In this document: positions 16,558-24,287 of the stretch, piece after piece
How positions within the stretch are numbered: position 1 is the stretch's first letter
Layout: every line of letters begins with the position of its first letter
NCBI GenBank assembly: GCA_031431125.1
Contig: JANPCX010000071.1
Coordinates: 1-64,000 of the forward strand
Source: JANPCX01 sp031431125
GTDB taxonomy: Bacteria > Pseudomonadota > Gammaproteobacteria > Burkholderiales > Burkholderiaceae_C
Direction: 5' to 3'
DNA length: 64,000 nt
Notes under the pieces: generated by a model
Seen by the model: only the letters and a program-made list of their open reading frames with translations
What the model was told of the DNA's origin: nothing
Database searches by the model: none
Position numbers and translations under genes: made by a program

Positions 16558-19557
16558 TTACGCCGCTTTCTTGGGTGCCGATCCAGCCAGGCTGTGTGTC
16601 CTACGCGGATCAATAGGCTTCACGTTGGGAGAGTGCCGGTTTGTATCAGCAGGATTCGGTGGCCAACTCGACCACATTTTGCCGCACCCCCACCGATCAC
16701 TGCAGGCGTAAAAAGACTGATTTGACTTCGGATTGAATCGCAAAAGAGCTAACCCCCGCTTGCAGGCTGGGCAAATGCCGGGCAATTGGTCGCTGCCATT
16801 AAAGAGCACCGCACCACTTCGGTGGTCTCGCAGCAACTCCAAGGCATACGCTGATGGAAACTGCTGCTGCATCAGCAGCGCGACTTGGTGCTTGGCTCGA
16901 GTTAGCGCAACATAGAACAAGCGCCTCTCGTCTGCGTCGGTGAGGGCCTCTTTCTCGGGCAGCACCAATTGCAGCAGCGGGTCATCTTCACGTTCGCTTG
17001 GGAAACAGAACCAGTCGTGTCCCGCGTGAAACATTCCTACGACCATCACATAGTCGGCTTGCAAGCCTTTGGAGCTATGGATTGTCATATACAGCGTCGG
17101 TGGCTTATCTTCGTCTGAAGAGCGCAATGTGACTCGATCAGCCCATCGCTCATTGAGCGACCGGATGTCCTGCTTGCTCAAGCCACCCGCATGGTTTTCA
17201 CCATATCGCCCAAGGATAAAAACAGAGGGCTTGTTGCCAATTGGATGCCGATCCACCCAGCGCTGAAGGGTTTGTTCAACCAAAGGCAAAACATCTTTGT
17301 CTGACTGATACGTTCGCACATCAATCACGCCACAGCTTGTTTTGTCGTCGGCGTTGACCTCTTTGTGGATCTGGCTTTTGTTCTTGAGCACAAAGGCGCG
17401 AGCAACGTCGGAGATGCCTTGATTGCTGCGAAACGTTCGCGTCAAATCGCATCTTGCGTCAGCGTTGATGCGTCGATTGAATGCGTTGCCGAACGCGCTG
17501 AAGAATCGCAAATCAGAGCCTGCGAAGCGATTGATTGCCTGCCAGTCGTCGCCAACAGCGAAAAACAAACTGTCTTGGCGCGAGTGCAAAATTTGACGAA
17601 CCATTTCACCACGCCCCGGTGCCGTGTCTTGAAATTCGTCAGCGACGATCAGCTTGAACGGCAATAGGGCCGGATCCTTGCGTAGGTATTCCAACGCGCG
17701 TTGCATCATCTCGTCGTAGTCGAGCTGACCGTCTTTGATAAGAAGGGTTTTGACTGCTTGGGCGACAGGCCATGCGACGTTGAGAAAAAGTCTGGCCCGC
17801 GCTGGCTCGGGTTGCCCAAGCAGGCGCGACTCCAACTCCTCGTACTCCCAGCCGTTCTGCCGAATTTGGGAAACCGCTCGCCCTATCAATTCGTCGTCCG
17901 GTTTGAGACCGACTTCCTGCAATCGGTTCAACACCCCCTGTGGGTCTCTCGGGTTCATTGAAACGCCCAAGGACTCAAGTCGGTTCTGCAGCTTTTCGAA
18001 CAAGCGCCCGCTTAGATATTCCGCACTGGTCGTCCAGAAATGCTGCGCATCAAGCAGCTGAAGAATTTTCTGCTTATGCAACGCCTGCTCTGCATACAGC
18101 TGCGGATCCTTGAACCAATGAGGTGCTTGACCATTGGCATCCAAGCCAAAGTGCTCATGGACGACGAAAATCTCGCCGTCCGCGCCACGTACCTTGTAGG
18201 TGAAATCTGGCTTCCAGGAAGCCCCCAGCAAGCTCGAGCCTTGCTCAAAAGTCGCCTCGTACTCAAACTCCACACCCATCAGGTAAAGCCAATTGGAGAT
18301 CGCCACTTCCTCAAATGACTGAACAAGTTTGTCGGAACCCAGGGTTCTGATGCCTGTATCTTGATCTTTGAGCTTCTGACCAGACTTGCGCGCACGCCAC
18401 ATGCTGCGCAGGTATTCGTTGTACTCATGGGGTGAACGAAATTTGCTATCAATAGGTCTTGGAAACCGAGACACCGTTTGCAAAAAGAGATACCTGATAT
18501 TGAAGTGCGGGTCATGCTGGCACAAAGCAATCGCACGGCGTAGTCTCTCCTTGCTGTCGTCGCGTATGCGCAAGCGTTTGGGGTCGGGTTCACACTGACG
18601 AATGATGTTCAGTCCAAGAGAATGAAACGTCCGTGAATGAATTTTTTGTTGCTCTTTGAGTACTGCAACAAGACGGTGCCTAATGTCTGCGTCAATGCTG
18701 GACTGGCCACTGAGCATTGCAGTCAATCGGCCCTCAATCCGCTCGCCAATTTCAGCAGCAGCCTTGCTGTTGAATGCCAGGCACAAGATATCTTTTGGGC
18801 CAGCGATTCCTTTGGCTAGCGCGTATGCCACCTTGCCAACGACCGTGGAGGTTTTGCCCGAGCCTGCGGCGGCAACCAAAAGCGTGTTTTCTTCGAACGT
18901 GACAATCGAACGCGCTTGCTCGTCGGTCAGCGGCCTGTCTTCGCAATGATCGAAGAAGGTACGCCAGCGCAACACTTCGTCCTGCACATAGCGCTGATTC
19001 CGATCACGCAGCTCTCGCTCACCCCCAACGATAAACTTTTGGAGGGTTTCGATTGCTTGGGCAGTTTCTCGGATGAAAGAGAAGCGTTGTGCATGCGGGC
19101 TACAGACTCTGCTGCGAGAAGCGTCTACCCGTTCGCGCACCTGTGCGATGCGCTCAAGAATGTCCTGTCGATCACGAGCACATAAATAGCGATCACCAAA
19201 AAGCTGCTCGTTCAGATGGGTGTGCACCGGAACCAGCGTCTGACGATCTATCTGAAGCTCGTGCTCTAGTCGCCTTAGCGCTAACTCTTTCGAGCGGGCC
19301 AATGCTGCCACAAACCGCGAAGCGTTCTGATGGGAGATGCCTCGCAATTCATACGCCTCGATTCCGTCGAGCTGAATCCGCGACCAAAACCAGCCTCTGT
19401 GGACAATGGCGCTGACCTCCAGCGCACTGGCGCTCTCAGGAGTATTTGAACTTTCAACGCGGACGAACAACTTGTCGTCTTGGAAATCTGCAAACCAACT
19501 CGACGCAACCCCCAGAACGCGGGCCCAAAGCTGTGGGAAAAATTGTTCTTGATTCAA
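16558..19557 (-). CDS. UvrD/HelD-like helicase with PD-(D/E)XK-like insert and zinc ribbon
   Basis: A 999-residue superfamily 1A helicase. Motifs: Walker A AAAGSGKTS (229-237), DEFQD (640-644), GDDWQAINRF (669-678), LTRTFRSN (705-712), TIHSSKGLQADYV (825-837) and YVALTRAK (882-889). Between motif Ia and motif II, residues about 412-500 read like a restriction-endonuclease fold: the E-x2-I-x-N-W-L opening, KPDF (Asp451), VHEHFG (Glu468), then HKQK. Such a block is known in HelD-like proteins. A C-terminal ribbon has Cys929, Cys932, Cys952 and Cys958. It is longer than E. coli HelD (684 aa). A DNA repair or phage-defence role is plausible; its location between prophage and T6SS genes favours an accessory role. 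Confidence 0.85.
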   Translation of the reverse strand: MNQEQFFPQLWARVLGVASSWFADFQDDKLFVRVESSNTPESASALEVSAIVHRGWFWSRIQLDGIEAYELRGISHQNASRFVAALARSKELALRRLEHELQIDRQTLVPVHTHLNEQLFGDRYLCARDRQDILERIAQVRERVDASRSRVCSPHAQRFSFIRETAQAIETLQKFIVGGERELRDRNQRYVQDEVLRWRTFFDHCEDRPLTDEQARSIVTFEENTLLVAAAGSGKTSTVVGKVAYALAKGIAGPKDILCLAFNSKAAAEIGERIEGRLTAMLSGQSSIDADIRHRLVAVLKEQQKIHSRTFHSLGLNIIRQCEPDPKRLRIRDDSKERLRRAIALCQHDPHFNIRYLFLQTVSRFPRPIDSKFRSPHEYNEYLRSMWRARKSGQKLKDQDTGIRTLGSDKLVQSFEEVAISNWLYLMGVEFEYEATFEQGSSLLGASWKPDFTYKVRGADGEIFVVHEHFGLDANGQAPHWFKDPQLYAEQALHKQKILQLLDAQHFWTTSAEYLSGRLFEKLQNRLESLGVSMNPRDPQGVLNRLQEVGLKPDDELIGRAVSQIRQNGWEYEELESRLLGQPEPARARLFLNVAWPVAQAVKTLLIKDGQLDYDEMMQRALEYLRKDPALLPFKLIVADEFQDTAPGRGEMVRQILHSRQDSLFFAVGDDWQAINRFAGSDLRFFSAFGNAFNRRINADARCDLTRTFRSNQGISDVARAFVLKNKSQIHKEVNADDKTSCGVIDVRTYQSDKDVLPLVEQTLQRWVDRHPIGNKPSVFILGRYGENHAGGLSKQDIRSLNERWADRVTLRSSDEDKPPTLYMTIHSSKGLQADYVMVVGMFHAGHDWFCFPSEREDDPLLQLVLPEKEALTDADERRLFYVALTRAKHQVALLMQQQFPSAYALELLRDHRSGAVLFNGSDQLPGICPACKRGLALLRFNPKSNQSFYACSDRWGCGKMWSSWPPNPADTNRHSPNVKPIDPRRTHSLAGSAPKKAA

Positions 19558-19992
19558 CGACGCCTCTGTGAAGTTTGATTTCAGTTTCGATGGGCCGTGG
19601 TTGCCGACGTCCTGACAAATACACGGCTAGATTCATTTTGAAATTGCACCGACGATTTTTCCGATCTACAAAAGGAGATGCGGTGCGCGCTGGCAATCCG
19701 ATTGCACTGGTTTGAAAAATCGAGGTAACGGTTTGCATCGGCGCTTCAACAGCGCGTACAGCCACATCAACGACTCAATACTGATTTGAGTTGACCGGTT
19801 TGAGTTGACCGGTGGATTCAATCGATACGCTCGACGGTGGATGAGCTCGACTGAACACCTCCCGAACTCGACAGGGAGACCAAACAGGTGCCACCACCCA
19901 TCGGAGGGTACGTTTCGATCACTTATCGCTCATGAGCGGGATGGTGCGATGTCGGTAGTTCAAAAAGAATCGAGGCGTCAGGAGGGCACTTT
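19558..19992. other. 435-base gap with a tandem 14-bp repeat
   Basis: This stretch separates the divergent helicase gene and the 19993 gene. The only clear structure is TTGAGTTGACCGGT repeated head to tail at 19786-19799 and 19800-19813, without mismatch. It could be an operator for one or both flanking genes. No reliable promoter pair or gene is seen elsewhere in the gap. Confidence 0.5.
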
Positions 19993-20466
19993 ATGAACAC
20001 ACACTTTGCGACATCAAATGGGTCTTTTCAAGTTGACTGGGTCACACCTGACCCTTTCGGTCAGCACTTTGGCAGCAGCTATACAGCATCAAAAAAACAA
20101 TCCGTCGAGATCGGAATCGAGCGCATTCATACGAGTCATTCGCTGCGTTTTGACGAAATCAGGCGTTCGTGCATCGCAGCCTTCGCAAAGCAGAACCATC
20201 TAGCAGTGATTGATCACGTGATGGACATGGTCTCTACCGAAAGCCTGATGATTCATGCCATGAGCCGATGCAGCGGCCAAGAAGAAACAAGCTTCGACGA
20301 AAAACGGCTCTTTTGTCGCGATGATGTGCAAATGCTGCGCATTGCTGCCGAGGAAGCCGACGACCACTATGCCAAAGTCTTGGCGTGGGTGCTGCGGGAG
20401 AACTTGCTCAAACAAGGACTGGCCAACATGGACGATGCTGGGCAGAGTCACTTGCCTTGGTTGTGA
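19993..20466 (+). CDS. Uncharacterised accessory-region protein
   Basis: A 157-residue protein starting MNTHFATSNG; AGGAGGG lies about 10 bases upstream. It appears soluble, with a helical C-terminal half (VQMLRIAAEEADDHYAKVLAWVLRENLLKQ). No motif is recognised. A terminator with a UUCG loop lies about 210 bases downstream, so it may be a single-gene transcript. Its codon use is somewhat more AT-rich than the flanking core genes, consistent with acquisition. Confidence 0.55.
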   Translation: MNTHFATSNGSFQVDWVTPDPFGQHFGSSYTASKKQSVEIGIERIHTSHSLRFDEIRRSCIAAFAKQNHLAVIDHVMDMVSTESLMIHAMSRCSGQEETSFDEKRLFCRDDVQMLRIAAEEADDHYAKVLAWVLRENLLKQGLANMDDAGQSHLPWL

Positions 20467-20561
20467 ATTGCTCGACGCTGCGCCGAGCCAATGCTTAGCC
20501 CGTGCCAATCGCAATTCTGGCTATCTGAGTGATGAATTGATGCACCACTGAGTTACCTTAT

Positions 20562-20592
20562 TTGGCTTGCAGGTGTTTGATCGCCTGAACAT
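20562..20592 (-). repeat. Short copy of the AP2-gene 5' box
   Basis: The 17 bases 20564-20580 are identical to part of the box at 21643-21659 and nearly identical to the start region of the AP2 gene at 15405. On the minus strand it encodes IKHLQAK and then stops. It appears to be a broken remnant of an AP2-type gene start. Confidence 0.45.
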
Positions 20593-20677
20593 CTTCACTA
20601 CTCGTCCATCGCTATTGCGCTAGACCCTGATCAAATGAATTTGAACCTACGACGGTAGGCGGGTTGATCAAAACACC

Positions 20678-20724
20678 AAGCCCCAGTTTGTTTGTCTTCG
20701 GACAGCAAAGCTGGGGCTTTTTTG
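20678..20724 (+). terminator. Rho-independent terminator with UUCG loop
   Basis: AAGCCCCAG (20678-20686) pairs with CTGGGGCTT (20711-20719). An inner GTC-TTCG-GAC hairpin caps it, and a T run follows on the plus strand. It also lies just past the end of the minus-strand YqaE-type gene, but the poly-T suits the plus direction. Confidence 0.8.
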
Positions 20725-20753
20725 CGTTTTGGCGAGCGACAGTACTGGGCTAC

Positions 20754-20951
20754 TCAATTCGCCCTGCGGGCCAGAGCGGCCTCTATTTTCTTGTCGGTTT
20801 TGTACTGGCTCAGTGAATAGACGGCCCAAATGGCTGCGGGTAGCCAGCCAATGAGCGTGAGCTGCAAGATCAAACAAAAGACCCCCGCGAAGGGGCGCCC
20901 GATGGTGAAGAAAGCCAAGAAGGGCAAGAAAATTGCCAGGAGTAATCGCAT
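20754..20951 (-). CDS. YqaE/Pmp3-family small membrane protein
   Basis: A 65-residue inner-membrane protein with two hydrophobic helices (about 2-20 and 24-46) separated by GRPFAG, followed by a short charged tail. The pattern LLAIFLPFLAFF...GVFCLILQLTLIGWLPAAIWAVY fits the Pmp3/YqaE proteolipid family, linked to membrane potential and salt stress. Here it sits alone in the accessory region with the AP2 genes on either side. Confidence 0.85.
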   Translation of the reverse strand: MRLLLAIFLPFLAFFTIGRPFAGVFCLILQLTLIGWLPAAIWAVYSLSQYKTDKKIEAALARRAN

Positions 20952-21139
20952 GGGCAGTGAATGTAGCGACCGTCTATTCGGTCAATGGATGTCAAATATA
21001 ACCACTGCGGGCCATCTGATCAGAGAGGGGCTTGGCGTCAAAGCTTGCCGGTACACCCTCGTCGTCGTGCCTGGCGCATCGGCGGCGAGTGACGCCACGG
21101 CACCGCTCAGGTGATTGGGCTTGGTTAGACTTTTGCCGT

Positions 21140-21601
21140 ATGAAGCCCCAACGCAACATCAAACGCGTCGACCAAACCGCCAACCGAACCCATGCTTGGT
21201 TCGTCACCCTGCAACGGTGGAACCAGATCCACACCAAAATTTTCTCTGATGCTCTTCATGGGGGCAAGCGCAAGGCTTTTAAAGCGGCCATCGCCTACCG
21301 GGATGCACTGCTGAACCAGTATTCAACATTGGAACACCAGCTGTGGGTTCGCACCCGCCTTCGCAAGAACAACACATCGGGCATTCCCGGTGTGTGCCGC
21401 TATGAGCGTGCCGGAGTCGCCGCTAAATTTAACGAGCACCGCTTCGCTTACTGGCTGGCATCCTGGGTGAATGAATTCGGTCAAACCCGTCAACGCAAGT
21501 TCGCGGTTTCAGTTCACGGCGAGCGCCAAGCCAAAGCGTTGGCTATCGCTGAGCGTGCACGCCAATTGAAGCGCGTGTGTGACATCAAAGCGGCCCGCTG
21601 A
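21140..21601 (+). CDS. AP2-domain DNA-binding protein
   Basis: A 153-residue protein starting MKPQRNIKRV; the frame is open to 21032 but without a good start site. The layout matches the AP2 protein at 15405: a first degenerate unit (AWFVTLQRWNQ, KAFKAAIAYRDALL), then a clear AP2 unit with NNTSGIPGV, a W-x-SWV strand, RQRKFAVSVHGE and a C-terminal AKALAIAERARQ helix. It is a separate paralog, not a recent copy, since much of the rest differs. DNA-binding function is inferred from the family. Confidence 0.75.
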   Translation: MKPQRNIKRVDQTANRTHAWFVTLQRWNQIHTKIFSDALHGGKRKAFKAAIAYRDALLNQYSTLEHQLWVRTRLRKNNTSGIPGVCRYERAGVAAKFNEHRFAYWLASWVNEFGQTRQRKFAVSVHGERQAKALAIAERARQLKRVCDIKAAR

Positions 21602-21631
21602 TCAAGCCATCAATAAGGCGTGGCACCAAGT

Positions 21632-21667
21632 GCTGGAGGTGGCTTGCAGGTGTTTGAGGGCGTACAT
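21632..21667 (-). pseudogene. Remnant of an AP2-type gene start
   Basis: These 36 bases match the start of the AP2 gene at 15370-15405 with two differences. On the minus strand they encode MYALKHLQATS followed by an unrelated sequence. The copy is truncated directly beyond the match, so this is a dead fragment left by duplication or recombination. Confidence 0.6.
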
Positions 21668-21859
21668 ACATATGAAGGCCGAGGCAACGGAGAGCCACAC
21701 AAGATTAGAAGTCGGAGTATCGATGGAGTTCAATTTTGGAGCAGGTATCGTCAGATACCGCAGCATCAGCTTGTACTTATCAGCTGAGTAGCCCAGCGGC
21801 GTGCTTCGTTGACTGTTGAATAATCTATGCTCACGCCAGTCCACAGTCACAGCACCGCC

Positions 21860-22561
21860 ATGTCCAACTTCATCATTCCCGGCCCACTGGGCACCAACGT
21901 CGGCAATGCGGCAGAGCCCAACAACGGCTTTTCCCGGCTCTCCAATTGGGGAAACGGATCACTTGACCTGGCAGGTCAAGCTCGCCCACCAACACCGCTG
22001 GGTGTGGGAAGCGCAGGAGGCCTTGGCGACACCGACAACGGTGAAACGCTGCGCCTGCTCAAGCGTTTTCCTGCCAGAGTGTCTGGCACGGCGGATGCCA
22101 CGCCCAAAGATGTCGATCGCATCATCTCCGCCATCAACGGGGCCATTCGCAAAATGACCGACAGCGGCCTACGCCACCCGAATCGCATCGTCAACAACAC
22201 TTGCAGCGATTTGCCTTGGTTGCCCGGTTGCCCGAGCCCAAATAGTTTTCAGAAATGTGGCGACCAGGTAGAAACCGTCAATGCAGAGTTGTCCAAGCTG
22301 CAACTGGAGGCGAACTGGCACTTCCTGATGGATGCAGGTTTTGGCCACGCTTGGGGCATTGCCGTCTCCAGCAATCCAGCCGACCCCAAAATCTGGTACG
22401 ACCCGCGCTCCAACAGCATCAGCATCGGTCAGCCATGTGACTCCTGCAAACCTTGGTTAGGCGACAGCGTATACAAAGACGGCAAAGAAACCCCCGTACC
22501 CGCTGCGCCGAGGTCGGCAAAGACCCCCCAAGCAGCTGGCACGTCAGCAGGCAAACGTTGA
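21860..22561 (+). CDS. Unknown protein with papain-like Cys-His-Asp arrangement (candidate T6SS effector)
   Basis: A 233-residue protein beginning MSNFIIPGPL, chosen over an ATG at 21827. It has no signal peptide. The N-terminal 75 residues are Gly/Pro/Asn-rich and look flexible. The core (about 125-205) holds FQKCGDQ (Cys133), GFGHAWGIAV (His163) and IWYDPRSN (Asp181), the order and spacing of a papain-like or NlpC-type thiol enzyme, plus a CDSC pair. A pilin-like membrane protein starts 12 bases downstream and an orphan vgrG cluster lies 1.7 kb away. That would suit a secreted peptidase with an envelope-located immunity protein. This is inference; no family was recognised. Confidence 0.5.
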   Translation: MSNFIIPGPLGTNVGNAAEPNNGFSRLSNWGNGSLDLAGQARPPTPLGVGSAGGLGDTDNGETLRLLKRFPARVSGTADATPKDVDRIISAINGAIRKMTDSGLRHPNRIVNNTCSDLPWLPGCPSPNSFQKCGDQVETVNAELSKLQLEANWHFLMDAGFGHAWGIAVSSNPADPKIWYDPRSNSISIGQPCDSCKPWLGDSVYKDGKETPVPAAPRSAKTPQAAGTSAGKR

Positions 22562-22573
22562 CCACGCATTCGC

Positions 22574-22987
22574 ATGAAATGCTTCACTCTGGGATTCTTT
22601 GGTGCCTTGCTGGTTGCATTGCTAGGCATCTTTATTTGGCCGCAGTACACCAACTACACCGCACGCGCCCAAGCCATTGAATGGTTGGCTCTGGTGCGAC
22701 CGATACAGGCGCAGATAGAAGCCAATGCGATTAAGCAGCAGTCACTGAACGGCGCGGGCGGCCAGATTGCAGCACCCGACTTTCATCCCCAGCACAAGCC
22801 TGCACGCTTTGAAGTCAGATCCTCTGGAGAGCTTCTGATTCTCGGCAACGACTTGATGCTGCTGCTAACGCCGTCGCTCAATTCCGCAATGTCCTCGACG
22901 CCTGCTGCTCAACAGCCTGTGACTTGGAGATGTGTGGGCGCGCCAGCTGACAACGTTCCAGCTTCCTGCCGAACCAGCGCCCCATGA
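22574..22987 (+). CDS. Pilin-like single-pass membrane protein (candidate immunity protein)
   Basis: A 137-residue protein. The N-terminus (FFGALLVALLGIFIWPQYTNYTARAQAI) resembles the hydrophobic alpha-1 of type IV pilins with its LPAYQDYTARA-like end, but the GFTLIE cleavage motif is absent. The C-terminus has W-R-C-x9-C (VTWRCVGAPADNVPASCR), like the disulfide loop of pilin subunits. It should be anchored in the inner membrane with a periplasmic domain. Its tight spacing with the papain-like gene suggests a pair. Whether it is immunity or a stray minor pilin is open. Confidence 0.6.
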   Translation: MKCFTLGFFGALLVALLGIFIWPQYTNYTARAQAIEWLALVRPIQAQIEANAIKQQSLNGAGGQIAAPDFHPQHKPARFEVRSSGELLILGNDLMLLLTPSLNSAMSSTPAAQQPVTWRCVGAPADNVPASCRTSAP

Positions 22988-23002
22988 AATGCTGTATGCC
23001 AC

Positions 23003-24115
23003 TCAGCCTTGGACCCAACGCGTCTGCCAGCCCAGTGCCATCTGCCGGGCCGCCTCCTCACCGTGGCGATTGACAGAGAACTGTTTGAGCACTCTCTCCC
23101 CGTTTGGTTTGTAAAGCCGCACGACCCAGCTTGGATGCTCGCCACCTTCCTCGGGCAAGCGATACACCGTAACTCGCCCACCTGGTCCGGCCATATACCG
23201 ATTGCGTTTTTTGGTCGCAGGCTCCGGTGGGGCCAGCTGCCAAAGTGCATGCTGCTCCAGCGCCAATTCTTTGGCCAGATCTTCCCCGTGGCGCTTGACA
23301 CAAAAGGTTTTGCGTTTGACCACTTCGCCGTCTTGCGAGTGTTCGACCACCCAGCGCCGCTGAGGCACGGGCTGGCCATCAGCTGATCTTGTTGAATAGC
23401 TCCACACCCGTACTCCAGCAGGTATCAAACGCTGCTGCTTGTTCGGTTGCGGCCGTGCGCTTGTAGGCAAAACGCACACTCCTTCAATCGCAGGTACTTG
23501 CATGTGCTTTGGTGGCGCACTTTGTGGATGTTTGGCCATCCACCCCTGTGCTCGCTCCAACATGTCTTTACGTGCGGCCACGGCCATTTCGAACGCCTCG
23601 TCATTCCCGTACTTGCCAATGGCAAAGCTGCGCCTTTCTTTCGATCCATCGGGCCAATGAATCAGCGCCAGCCAACTGCCGCGACCTTCGCCCTTTTTGA
23701 AGGTGACGCCTGGAACGCCACTCGTGTTGTTCCTGCGCACGATGGCATTGCACTCACGCCGACTCATCGGCGGCATATCCGCCAACAACTGGTCTCTAAA
23801 AGCAATGGCTGCGGCTTGCGCAGCAGCTAAGGTCCCATAACGGTAAGGCGAAAACGTTTTTGAAACTTGCTTACCCATTCGGGTCACATTGACCATGAAA
23901 ACCTCTTGGCCATTGCGGTCCCGGGTCAGCCTCACAGCAAAAGGTAGATCGCTCTTGTCCGCAGGCCGCCCCCTAATTCGGGGGGGATGCTGCAGAGCCT
24001 GACTATTAGCCCCAGTCAAAAGGGTTTTAGCAGGCACTGCAAGCTCGCCATACGAGGGCGTAACGGCATCTTCAGCCAACGCCTCTGGCATTTGGATTTG
24101 CGTCAAAGCCACCAT
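23003..24115 (-). CDS. Protein with four AP2-like units
   Basis: A 370-residue protein, the largest of the three AP2 proteins. Four units can be read: about 57-112 (FAVRLTRDRNG, AQAAAIAFRDQLL), 129-190 with the clear NNTSGVPGVTFKK and GSKERRSFAIGKYGNDEAF, 242-292 (RRWVVEHSQDGEVVKRKTF, ELALEQHALW) and 310-366 (WVVRLYKPNGERVLKQFSV, ARQMALGWQTRW). So it looks like an array of DNA-binding modules. It is convergent with the pilin-like gene and divergent from vgrG (172 bases). Function unknown; DNA binding is inferred. Confidence 0.7.
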   Translation of the reverse strand: MVALTQIQMPEALAEDAVTPSYGELAVPAKTLLTGANSQALQHPPRIRGRPADKSDLPFAVRLTRDRNGQEVFMVNVTRMGKQVSKTFSPYRYGTLAAAQAAAIAFRDQLLADMPPMSRRECNAIVRRNNTSGVPGVTFKKGEGRGSWLALIHWPDGSKERRSFAIGKYGNDEAFEMAVAARKDMLERAQGWMAKHPQSAPPKHMQVPAIEGVCVLPTSARPQPNKQQRLIPAGVRVWSYSTRSADGQPVPQRRWVVEHSQDGEVVKRKTFCVKRHGEDLAKELALEQHALWQLAPPEPATKKRNRYMAGPGGRVTVYRLPEEGGEHPSWVVRLYKPNGERVLKQFSVNRHGEEAARQMALGWQTRWVQG

Positions 24116-24287
24116 AAAGATGTTTCATTTCGTTGCACCGACCGCAACCGTCCAACCTAGAAATTGAGGGTGTGCAGGCTATCATCATTTGGTGATTTCG
24201 GATGCTTACTGCGCCCTGCGTGAAGCCCAAAAAAACAGATCGAAATCACACTAATTTTTCTGCCTTCAACACTGCGCCTTTGCCGAC

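Noticed and set aside
23003..24115. HNH homing endonuclease next to the AP2 units
   Set aside because: No HNH or GIY motif was found in any of the three AP2 proteins or in their neighbours.
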